A stretch of 33,634 bases of DNA, taken from positions 1 to 33,634 of the forward strand of contig JACQDT010000024.1 of the NCBI GenBank assembly GCA_016200965.1, in the 5' to 3' direction. Shown piece after piece: positions 15,290-22,321 of this stretch (within the stretch, counting starts at the first letter, position 1; each line of letters begins with the position of its first letter). This stretch comes from Candidatus Azambacteria bacterium. Lineage in GTDB: Bacteria; Patescibacteriota; Minisyncoccia; GWC2-36-17; WO2-46-25. Both the position numbers and the translations under genes were made by a program. The notes under the pieces were generated by a model that ran no database searches, was not told the DNA's origin, and saw only the letters and a list, made by a program, of their open reading frames with translations.

Positions 15290-16423
15290 ATGACTACAAA
15301 AAAAATAATTCTTATATTGCTTGCTGTTCTTCTCCTTGTCGGCGCGGGATTTGCTGTGTACTATTTTTACTTTAAAAAACCGGCTGTCAAAGCGGGGGAA
15401 ACGGGAAAGGAAACGAAGGCGCCGCCCCGGGCGCAGGAAAATGTAACGGTAATAGACAGTAAGCTAAAAAGAATAAGCAAGGGTGTCGCGGTATCTCCCG
15501 TGGCGATCGCAGACGGAACAAAGGTAATGTATGCGGGCAAATCAGGCGGCATATACGAAGTCGGGTTTGACGGTGGGGGACTGAAAGAAACGAAATTCGT
15601 TCCCCAGAAAAATCTTTTCCGCGTGTTGTGGTCAAAAAACGCCGGGGAATTCATCGCGCTGTACGGCGCGCCCGAAGGAAGGCGCCTGTTTTACAATAAT
15701 AGCGCAACACAAAACACTTCGCCCCTGGATAAAAACATCGTTTCGGTTTCACTCTCAAAAACAGCAGCAAAAATGGCGTATCTGAGCATCAACGGGACGC
15801 AAAACCAAAACACCGTCACGGTCGCCGACCTAAACGGAGAAAATCCGAAAATCGCTCTCAATACGCGCCTTGCGGATGTCCGGCTTGACTGGGTGAATGA
15901 AAACGAGATCGCCGTTTCCACCACGCCGTCAGGCCTTGCAGAAAACACGTTGTGGCTCTTGAATGTTTCTTCTCAAAAACTGACCTCCGTACTTTCCGGG
16001 GTGTTCGGCCTTACAGCAAAATGGGATGATGCGGGAGAACGCTTTCTTTTTTCGCAAACTTCAAGTGCAGGAGAGAATCTGTCGCTTTCAATCTCAAATA
16101 AAACAGGAGGCCAGATAAAAAAAATGGATCTTGCCGCGCTTCCCGAAAAATGCACATTCAGCAAAGACGGAAAAAACGTATTTTGTGCCGCAGCACAGAA
16201 CGCGCCTGATATCGTATGGCCGGATGATTACTATAAAGGGCTCTACAAAACAAATGAGCGCGTCTGGTCGGTGAATCTTTCAACCGGATCAAGAAACTCG
16301 CTGTATGAATTTGATCCGAACGGCGCGTTTGACGCGACCAATCTCATTCTGTCGCCGAAGGAAGATGCGCTTGTTTTTCTAAACAAAAGCGATGGCTATC
16401 TGTACAGCCTCCAATTAAAATAG
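15290..16423 (+). CDS. Membrane-anchored beta-propeller-like protein
   Basis: The 377-residue protein has one N-terminal membrane anchor (about residues 5-27) and a Lys/Pro linker. It then has about 320 residues of repeated beta-strand units (patterns such as GIYEVGFDGG, KMAYLSING, NTLWLLNVSSQ and DALVFLNKSDGYLYSL), typical of a TolB- or WD40-like propeller. It probably sits outside the cytoplasmic membrane as a binding scaffold. It is the last gene of the long rightward operon and converges on the flippase gene. No catalytic residues are evident. Confidence 0.65.
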   Translation: MTTKKIILILLAVLLLVGAGFAVYYFYFKKPAVKAGETGKETKAPPRAQENVTVIDSKLKRISKGVAVSPVAIADGTKVMYAGKSGGIYEVGFDGGGLKETKFVPQKNLFRVLWSKNAGEFIALYGAPEGRRLFYNNSATQNTSPLDKNIVSVSLSKTAAKMAYLSINGTQNQNTVTVADLNGENPKIALNTRLADVRLDWVNENEIAVSTTPSGLAENTLWLLNVSSQKLTSVLSGVFGLTAKWDDAGERFLFSQTSSAGENLSLSISNKTGGQIKKMDLAALPEKCTFSKDGKNVFCAAAQNAPDIVWPDDYYKGLYKTNERVWSVNLSTGSRNSLYEFDPNGAFDATNLILSPKEDALVFLNKSDGYLYSLQLK

Positions 16424-16446
16424 GCCGCTTTCTTTACGGCTACTGC
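16424..16446. terminator. Weak hairpin between convergent operons
   Basis: The sequence around GGCCG-CTTTCTTTA-CGGC can form a short bulged stem between the convergent propeller and flippase genes. Read leftward it is followed by TATTTT. It is weak and overlaps the flippase stop. Confidence 0.3.
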
Positions 16447-17852
16447 TTTAAAAAAAGAAGGTCGTTTTTAGAGACACCCTTAAACAGGTATATAAGAGCG
16501 GCGTATGAGCACGCACCTGAAAAAAGGAGCGCTACGAAGCTCTGCGTGGGGTAAAAATACAAAACCAGAAACATCGCGCCCGATGCGCCGAGCGCCTTTC
16601 CCAAAACCCTCATCGAAGGGAAAAAGCGTAATGTACGCCAAACAAGGAAAAAGAGAAAGAGGGTTACGAATACCTCTGTCACGGCCGTTACCGCGGCGGC
16701 CCCCATATAGGAATACTGCTTGATAAAATAGAGGTTCGCCGCCGTATTCAGCAGGGCCGCCGCGCCATACCCCCATAGCGCGGCTTTTTGTTTGTGTAGA
16801 GCGACAATGGCGTTGCCAAACAGGGCCCCAAAAAAGATAAATACTATCGCCACAAACAGGATGCGAAGAGGCGCGGCGGCTCCTCCAAACCCGTCCCCCG
16901 CAAGAATATGCACAATGCCCTGTGAAAGATATGCACCTCCTACCGCAAACGGTAGCGCTATGATCGCGAGAAAATCAAATGCTTTTTGAAATACGGAGCG
17001 GAAACGCGCAGGGTCCGAGGCGGCATAGCGTGAAAGAAGCGGCATGACGAGCCCCGCAAACGCAATGGGGATAAATATCGCGTGCTCCAGCACCTTGTAA
17101 GCAACGCCGTAGATGCCCACATCGCGCGAGGAATGCATAAGGGAGAGTATTACGGTGTCCCCGCGGAAATACACCAGTGTCAACACCGCGGAGACGGCAA
17201 GCGGCCACCCCTCTTTAAGTACATCCCAAAATCCTTCCGTTGCCATACGGAACCGAAATCCGGTGCGCACGACAACCCAATAATACGCAATAATAAAATA
17301 AAGCGTACCGCCAAGCACGAATACAAAAAGAAATTCAAAGATTCCGCCACCGACAAGATACAAATAAAATGAAAGCGTGAGCTGTACACCCCGAACAGCC
17401 ACTTCCGCAACAGCGGGAATGATTGTTTTTAGATGCCTCTGAAATACGCCGACAAACACCTGGGCGAGAGAGAAAAAAAATGATCCGGCGGCCGCAAGCG
17501 CGACTCCCAGCTTCACATTGAAAGAATACGGCGCGAAAAAAACAAGAGCAACTCCCAGCAAAAGAAAAACAGATAACAGCGCGCATCGCGCAAAAAATAT
17601 CCGCTCTATCGTTTCTTTTTCATCAGCCCCTTCTTTGGCGATTTCTCTGGTAAGAAGAGGGTCTAGCCCGAAACTTCCAAAAACGGAAAAAATATAAAGG
17701 ATGGTGAGCACAAGATTGTACTCGCCAAAAACACTGACTCCAAGCGCACGGGTCGCAAAAGCAACTGATGCAATTCCCAACGCGCCGGACAAAAATCTTC
17801 CGACCACTGAAATCGTCAGATTCCGTGCTATTTTTCTTGTGAGTTCGTTCAT
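16440..17852 (-). CDS. Wzx-type polysaccharide flippase (MOP superfamily)
   Basis: The 470-residue protein is almost entirely hydrophobic, with about 12-14 membrane helices and the N-terminal ARNLTISVVGRFLSGALG helix typical of the polysaccharide transporter (PST/Wzx) branch. GSFGLDPLLTREIAK and YFRGDTVILSL lie at the usual positions. It would move lipid-linked sugars, or a related lipid-linked precursor, across the membrane. It follows yidC by nine bases and ends the leftward rpmH operon. That placement may simply reflect operon growth. A lipid II flippase role cannot be excluded, but the sequence looks more like Wzx than MurJ. Confidence 0.8.
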   Translation of the reverse strand: MNELTRKIARNLTISVVGRFLSGALGIASVAFATRALGVSVFGEYNLVLTILYIFSVFGSFGLDPLLTREIAKEGADEKETIERIFFARCALLSVFLLLGVALVFFAPYSFNVKLGVALAAAGSFFFSLAQVFVGVFQRHLKTIIPAVAEVAVRGVQLTLSFYLYLVGGGIFEFLFVFVLGGTLYFIIAYYWVVVRTGFRFRMATEGFWDVLKEGWPLAVSAVLTLVYFRGDTVILSLMHSSRDVGIYGVAYKVLEHAIFIPIAFAGLVMPLLSRYAASDPARFRSVFQKAFDFLAIIALPFAVGGAYLSQGIVHILAGDGFGGAAAPLRILFVAIVFIFFGALFGNAIVALHKQKAALWGYGAAALLNTAANLYFIKQYSYMGAAAVTAVTEVFVTLFLFFLVWRTLRFFPSMRVLGKALGASGAMFLVLYFYPTQSFVALLFSGACSYAALIYLFKGVSKNDLLFLKQ

Positions 17853-17861
17853 GAAAATGGT

Positions 17862-18560
17862 CTATTTTTTTCTGAACGCGATTCGTTGTTGCACAATGGA
17901 AAACGCCGTGGTAGTCACCCAGTACAGCGCGATTCCCGCGTGAACGGAGTACGCAATAAATACGGTGAGCACCGGCATCACGTACGTCATCTGTTTTGAC
18001 ATGGCAAGCGATGTGTTGGTCTGAAAATCGGCGGGCGTGTTGTGCTTTTTTTGCTCGTCTAAAATCATCTTTGACTGCCAGAACTGTAGCGCGCCAGCAG
18101 TAAGCGCAAGCATGATATTTTGTTTGGAGATATCCACAAAACCGAGAAAAAGATGGTTAATGCTCCCCGGATTCGGCAAAAAACTATACAACTGCAACAG
18201 GCTTTGCTCGTTAAAACCGGCTAAAAATACCCGGTACAACGCGAGAATGATGGGAAGTTGTATAAGAAGAGGGAGACATCCCGAAAAGGGATTCACCTTT
18301 TTTTCTTTGTACAGCGCCATTACCTTTTTCATTTGTTCCTCTTTCTCGTTTTTGTGTTTCTCCTGCAGCTTTTTCACCTCCGGCTGAATCGCCATCATCT
18401 CTTTTTGCGACATGATGGATTTTTGGGAAAGGGGGTACAACAAAACGCGGATAAGCAGGGTGAGCATGATGATCGCGATGCCGAGATCGTGAAATGAAAT
18501 CGTCTGATACAGAAATATCAGGGTGTTGAAAAGCGGCCTATAAAACAGTTCATTAAGCAT
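17862..18560 (-). CDS. yidC: YidC/Oxa1 membrane protein insertase
   Basis: The 232-residue protein has the five-helix core of YidC/Oxa1. The first core helix holds the conserved hydrophilic-groove arginine (TLLIRVLLYPLSQKS, about residue 38). A charged cytoplasmic hairpin follows (EVKKLQEKHKNEKEEQMKKVMALYKEKKVNP), then the GCLPLLIQLPI helix. It lacks the large periplasmic domain of Gram-negative YidC, as in Gram-positive and CPR versions. It inserts membrane proteins alone or with SecYEG. It overlaps yidD by eight bases in the classic rpmH-rnpA-yidD-yidC order. Confidence 0.95.
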   Translation of the reverse strand: MLNELFYRPLFNTLIFLYQTISFHDLGIAIIMLTLLIRVLLYPLSQKSIMSQKEMMAIQPEVKKLQEKHKNEKEEQMKKVMALYKEKKVNPFSGCLPLLIQLPIILALYRVFLAGFNEQSLLQLYSFLPNPGSINHLFLGFVDISKQNIMLALTAGALQFWQSKMILDEQKKHNTPADFQTNTSLAMSKQMTYVMPVLTVFIAYSVHAGIALYWVTTTAFSIVQQRIAFRKK

Positions 18561-18831
18561 GGGGGGGATGTTGTTGCGGGGTTACCGGATTATAGCCGCC
18601 GTCGGCGCCGGGACGACACCGCGCGATTCTTTTCGCTCCGAGAAACATTCCTTTCAAGATGCCGTGGGCATGCATCGCTTCCAAAAAATATTCGGAGCAC
18701 GTGGGGTAAAACCTGCATTGTATCCCGCGCGCCCTGAAATGCTCGCGGAATATTCCATGATCGGGAGAAATGGTCCGCTGATACGCGCGGATGCATACAT
18801 ATATTGTTTTTTCTAAAATTAAACTCGTCAT
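18553..18831 (-). CDS. yidD: Membrane protein insertion efficiency factor YidD
   Basis: The 92-residue protein shows the YidD signature CRFYPTCSEY (about residues 39-48), then the HGILKG helix and RCRPGADGGYNPV near the C-terminus. The usual DPVP ending is NPVT here. YidD is a small membrane-associated protein that assists YidC. The start overlaps the rnpA stop by four bases and the 3' end overlaps yidC, so all three are translationally coupled. A run of seven G (18561-18567) falls in the last codons, where a slip would alter only the C-terminus. Confidence 0.92.
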   Translation of the reverse strand: MTSLILEKTIYVCIRAYQRTISPDHGIFREHFRARGIQCRFYPTCSEYFLEAMHAHGILKGMFLGAKRIARCRPGADGGYNPVTPQQHPPHA

Positions 18832-19157
18832 ATGCGGGCCAACGACTCAAGAATTTTCTCCTTCACCTTTTTGAACGCCAGTGAAGCAATTTGTTTTTTC
18901 GCGATGAAGACCGTGTCATATCCCTTCTTGAGAAAATTTATTTCTTTTCCGACTATTTCTCTCATTATTCTTTTTACCTTATTGCGCTCAACCGCATTTT
19001 TTGACACCTTTTTACTCACCACAAACCCCGCCCTGCTTTTTCCTTCCCGACCCTTCACATATTTTAACAGAAAAAGGGGGGTTGAAATAAACCTCCCTTT
19101 CGCGAGTATGTGTCGAAACTCGCTTTGTGTGATCAATCTGTGGTCTCTTTTGAGCAC
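18828..19157 (-). CDS. rnpA: Ribonuclease P protein component
   Basis: The 109-residue basic protein begins with GTG at 19157 and carries the RnpA hallmark RNKVKR at 58-63 within GFVVSKKVSKNAVERNKVKR. The N-terminal RLITQSEF motif is also typical. It binds the RNase P RNA and helps 5' processing of pre-tRNA. It follows rpmH by 13 bases and overlaps yidD by four. The length is normal for the family. Confidence 0.95.
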   Translation of the reverse strand: MLKRDHRLITQSEFRHILAKGRFISTPLFLLKYVKGREGKSRAGFVVSKKVSKNAVERNKVKRIMREIVGKEINFLKKGYDTVFIAKKQIASLAFKKVKEKILESLARI

Positions 19158-19170
19158 GGAAAACTATGAT

Positions 19171-19320
19171 CTAGGAGCGGCTGGTGGTCGGGGCGAGCCT
19201 TTTTCTTCCTTTTCTCCTTCTTCGCTCAATAGTACGCTCGCCGTACACCGTCTTTTTCCTCGAGAGGAATCCGTGTTTTTTTGCCCGCCTTCTCTTGCTT
19301 GGTTTATATGTTTTTGACAT
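19171..19320 (-). CDS. rpmH: Ribosomal protein L34 (bL34)
   Basis: The 49-residue, very basic protein opens [18 protein letters not shown], which is the L34 family signature. It then has the Arg/Lys-rich middle, with FLSRKKT in place of the common F..RM.T, and the [10 protein letters not shown] end. It is a component of the 50S subunit. It heads the leftward rpmH-rnpA-yidD-yidC operon, divergent from dnaA, as in most bacteria. The stop TAG lies at 19171-19173. The gene is easily missed because of its size. Confidence 0.95.
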   Translation of the reverse strand: MSKTYKPSKRRRAKKHGFLSRKKTVYGERTIERRRRKGRKRLAPTTSRS

Positions 19321-19339
19321 GCGTGTTGTTTATTCATAT

Positions 19340-19369
19340 ACTTTAATGTAGAAATGGGTTGAAAGTCAA
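19340..19369 (-). promoter_or_regulatory. Probable rpmH promoter
   Basis: On the minus strand TTGACT (19364-19369) is followed after 18 nt by TAAAGT (19340-19345). The -35 is good and the -10 is weak. The predicted start lies just upstream of rpmH. Confidence 0.45.
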
Positions 19370-19400
19370 CTATTGCGCTTGGAAATGCGCTCTGCACAGC

Positions 19401-19420
19401 ATATCCACACATTATCAACA
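19401..19420 (+). promoter_or_regulatory. Two DnaA-box-like sites upstream of dnaA
   Basis: ATATCCACA (19401-19409) and TTATCAACA (19412-19420) each differ by one base from the consensus TTATCCACA. They lie between rpmH and dnaA, where DnaA autoregulation or part of the origin is usual. Confidence 0.55.
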
Positions 19421-19450
19421 GAAATTGGTTGTTTTTCTTTTTTCTTGGTG

Positions 19451-19459
19451 TGGTATAAT
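19451..19459 (+). promoter_or_regulatory. Extended -10 promoter of dnaA
   Basis: TGGTATAAT has a perfect -10 hexamer (19454-19459) with an upstream TG. The -35 is poor. The ATG at 19476 begins 16 nt past the -10, so the leader is about 10 nt. Confidence 0.7.
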
Positions 19460-19475
19460 CCACCCGCACATCTTT

Positions 19476-20864
19476 ATGAATGAAGCGACAAATGAGGTAG
19501 TGATGGAAAACGAGGGGTTGTGGCGCCACGTGCTTTCCGAGGTGGAGCTCTCTGTGTCGCACGCGAGTTTCAATACATGGTTTCAACACACCCATATTTA
19601 CTCGAAAACAGAGGGGATTATTGTTGTTTCCGTACCAAACTCGTTCGCAAAAGAATGGCTTGAAAGCAAATTCAATAAATTCATCCTCAAGTCGTTGCGC
19701 GGCGCCTCTCCCGATATAAAAGACGTTCAATTCATCATTTCGCCGGCGGGGAGCGCTATCCCGTTCAAGTTCAAAAAGAAGAAGGAGGAGCGGGAGGTTG
19801 TCCCGCAAGACAGCCAGTTTGAATTCCAGGGGGCCGATAAAGACACCAACCTTAACCACAAGTATACGTTTGATGATTTTGTGGTCGGTTCGTCAAATGA
19901 GCTGGCGCACGCCGCTGCGGTATCCATTACGAAAAACATCGGAACGGTATACAATCCTCTTTTCATATATGGGGGGGTGGGTCTTGGGAAAACCCACTTA
20001 TTGCAGGCCATTGGCAACGAGGTTTTAAAATTACACAAGGGCAAGCTAGTAAAATATGTTTCGTCCGAAAAATTCACCAGCGAGCTTGTCGCCGCGATCC
20101 AAAACAGGGAGATGGAAAAATTTAAAGAGGAATACCGGAAACACGATGTACTTATTATAGACGATGTGCAGTTCCTTGCGGGCAAAGATAAGACGCAGGA
20201 AGAGTTTTTTCACACCTTCAATGCATTGTATGAAAAAAACAAACAGATTATTTTAAGCTCTGATCGTCCTCCCAAGGCAATCCCCACACTTGAGGACAGG
20301 CTTCGTTCCCGATTTGAGGGTGGTATGATTGCTGATATTGGATACCCGGATTATGAAATGCGTCTCGCAATACTAAAAAATAAGGTAGTGAAAAAAGAGG
20401 CGTCGCTTCAAGATGAGGTGTTGGAATATATTTCTCATAATTTCCAAAAAAATATCCGCGAACTTGAAGGCGCCCTGAATAAGGTGATCATTCAAATGAA
20501 AATTTCAAAAAACCCCCTCATATTAGACGACGTAAAAAGGATCCTTTCTCCATCACTTGCCACCCCTAAAAAAGCGGCGAACATCAAACAAATCATTCAG
20601 TCCGTCGCTGGTTTTTATGGGATTAATGAGAAACAACTCATTATTAAAACAAGAAAGCAGGAGGTGGTGAGACCCCGCCAGGTCATTATGTACCTTTTAA
20701 GAGAGGAATTTAAGTTTTCATATCCCTCAATTGGAAGTAAAATTGGTGGGAGAGACCACACTACGGTTATGCATGCGTGTGAAAAAATAGGTGGGTTGTT
20801 AAAAAATGATGAATCCTTTGCGGAAGAAATAGGTATGATAAAAAAACTTATTTATAGTGTGTAA
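19476..20864 (+). CDS. dnaA: Chromosomal replication initiator DnaA
   Basis: The ATG at 19476 gives 462 residues. The in-frame upstream ATG at 19359 is rejected because the promoter lies between the two. Domain I (about 10-85) includes SHASFNTWF. Domain III has Walker A GGVGLGKTH near 166-174 and Walker B VLIIDDVQF near 225. Domain IV ends with GGRDHTTVMHACEKIGGL near 423, the DnaA signature for DnaA-box binding. It opens the replication origin and regulates its own gene. It is divergent from rpmH and followed by dnaN across an AT-rich gap, the typical oriC neighbourhood. Confidence 0.98.
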   Translation: MNEATNEVVMENEGLWRHVLSEVELSVSHASFNTWFQHTHIYSKTEGIIVVSVPNSFAKEWLESKFNKFILKSLRGASPDIKDVQFIISPAGSAIPFKFKKKKEEREVVPQDSQFEFQGADKDTNLNHKYTFDDFVVGSSNELAHAAAVSITKNIGTVYNPLFIYGGVGLGKTHLLQAIGNEVLKLHKGKLVKYVSSEKFTSELVAAIQNREMEKFKEEYRKHDVLIIDDVQFLAGKDKTQEEFFHTFNALYEKNKQIILSSDRPPKAIPTLEDRLRSRFEGGMIADIGYPDYEMRLAILKNKVVKKEASLQDEVLEYISHNFQKNIRELEGALNKVIIQMKISKNPLILDDVKRILSPSLATPKKAANIKQIIQSVAGFYGINEKQLIIKTRKQEVVRPRQVIMYLLREEFKFSYPSIGSKIGGRDHTTVMHACEKIGGLLKNDESFAEEIGMIKKLIYSV

Positions 20865-21053
20865 ATGTTGTGTATAAGTTTTATGTTTTGAGGAAGTGGT
20901 TGATTTATATACATATTATCCACCTTCTTATCTCCATATTACTAATATTTTTATCAACATAAGAAAGTGAGTAAATACAACACATAAACAATTTACCCAC
21001 ACACATAACACCCCTTAATAATAACTATAAAAGTAAGTTTTAAGTAAATATTT
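20865..21053. other. Candidate replication origin (oriC) between dnaA and dnaN
   Basis: This is a 189-bp, very AT-rich gap. TGTGTATAA (20869-20877) is a perfect TTATNCACA box on the minus strand. TTATCCACC (20916-20924), TTATCAACA (20951-20959) and TTACCCACA (20993-21001) each differ by one base from TTATCCACA. The AT-rich stretch before dnaN (about 21010-21050) could be the unwinding element. Assignment rests on box density and the dnaA-dnaN context. Confidence 0.65.
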
Positions 21054-22154
21054 ATGAAGATTGTGTGTTTACAGGAAAATTTAAAGAATAGTATTTCACA
21101 TCTTGAACGGATTGCATCAAAAAATCAAAGCACCCCAATTCTTAATAATATCCTCCTTAAAACAGGAGATGGATCACTTATTTTATTTACCACTAATCTT
21201 GAGCTTGGTCTACACATGCGCGTGCCATGTAAGGTTGAGAGAAAGGGTGAGTTGGTGGTTCCTATTAAATCAATTTCTTATTTCATACAAAATCTTCCCA
21301 ATATGAAAATAACCATAGAAGAAAAAGAAAAAAACATCCTTATTGAAGCTGAAAACATAAAAACAACCATTCCCACAGTGAATAAAAACGAATTCCCACT
21401 TATTCCAAAACTTAAAAACGAACACATTATAAAAATCAATCCCACAACATTTAAAACAGCACTCACCCAGGTGTTAAACTCGGTAGCGGTTTCCCATTCA
21501 ATCTCAGAAATATCCGGCATTTTTTTTAATTTTAAAGATGATGTTTTAAAAATAGCATCCACGGACAGCTTCAGGCTTTCAGAAAAAACAATATATAAAA
21601 AAAAGGAATATCAATCCACACAACCCCACTCATTTATTTTACCCCAAAAAACAGCCCAAGAACTCACACATCTTATCGAACAAGAGGATCAAATAATCAT
21701 CTCCATTGAGCAAAACCAAATTGGATTTACTTTTGAAAACGGGGTTCTTACCTCTCGGCTTATTTCCGGCACCTACCCTAACTACGAGCAGATCATCCCA
21801 AAAACAACAAAAACAAAATTTATTCTCAATAAATCTGAACTTATATCAAAAGTAAAGCTTGCAAGCGCGTTCGCATCAAAACTCAACAGCGTTTATTTCA
21901 CCGTCCACGCGAAAAAAGGAATAGTTGAAATAAAATCATCCGATGAAACAAAAGGAGAATTCACCTCAATCATCCACACCGAAGTTTCCGGAGAAAACAC
22001 CGAGGCAGCGTTCAATTACAAATATATATTAGACGGCCTTTCTAATATTTTTGAGGATGAGGTGGTATGCGAGCTAAACGGACCGTCGGCGCCGGCGTCG
22101 CTTATTCCGAAAAACAACAACTATCGCTACGTGCTCATGCCCATAAAAATATAA
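21054..22154 (+). CDS. dnaN: DNA polymerase III sliding clamp (beta subunit)
   Basis: The 366-residue protein has the three-domain clamp pattern: an N-terminal KNSISHLERIASKNQSTPILNNILLK segment, a middle ISGIFFNF / STDSFRLSEKTI, and a C-terminal end RYVLMPIKI of the usual form. It encircles DNA and tethers polymerase III. The length is normal. No Shine-Dalgarno is visible before the ATG. The gene is visibly more AT-rich than the secretion operon, with many AAA, AAT and ATT codons. It probably forms a replication operon with dnaA. Confidence 0.97.
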   Translation: MKIVCLQENLKNSISHLERIASKNQSTPILNNILLKTGDGSLILFTTNLELGLHMRVPCKVERKGELVVPIKSISYFIQNLPNMKITIEEKEKNILIEAENIKTTIPTVNKNEFPLIPKLKNEHIIKINPTTFKTALTQVLNSVAVSHSISEISGIFFNFKDDVLKIASTDSFRLSEKTIYKKKEYQSTQPHSFILPQKTAQELTHLIEQEDQIIISIEQNQIGFTFENGVLTSRLISGTYPNYEQIIPKTTKTKFILNKSELISKVKLASAFASKLNSVYFTVHAKKGIVEIKSSDETKGEFTSIIHTEVSGENTEAAFNYKYILDGLSNIFEDEVVCELNGPSAPASLIPKNNNYRYVLMPIKI

Positions 22155-22156
22155 TT

Positions 22157-22297
22157 ATGTTTGTTTCTCTTAGTCACATCATTCCCTCAATACTTAAGAA
22201 AAGAGGAATACAGAAAAAAACAGTGCTTCTTACCAAAAAAGAAGGCGCCAAGCGCGCGGTACGCGCGCCCAAGAGAGAATATTCACCAAAAAGATAA
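22157..22297 (+). CDS. Short ORF after dnaN, possible truncated DUF721/DciA-like N-terminus
   Basis: The ORF encodes 46 residues and its ATG follows the dnaN stop by two bases. The opening, SLSHIIPSILKKRGIQKK, resembles the N-terminal helix of DUF721/DciA-type proteins, which often lie near dnaA/dnaN. The rest is a basic tail without the remainder of that domain. It may be a degraded copy, a short functional peptide or chance. There is no terminator before the convergent penicillin-binding protein gene. Confidence 0.35.
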   Translation: MFVSLSHIIPSILKKRGIQKKTVLLTKKEGAKRAVRAPKREYSPKR

Positions 22298-22321
22298 AAT
22301 ACACCCAACAGAGTTAAGAAG

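Noticed and set aside
19359-19475. N-terminal extension of dnaA
   Set aside because: It includes the DnaA boxes and the extended -10, and the peptide is unlike DnaA.
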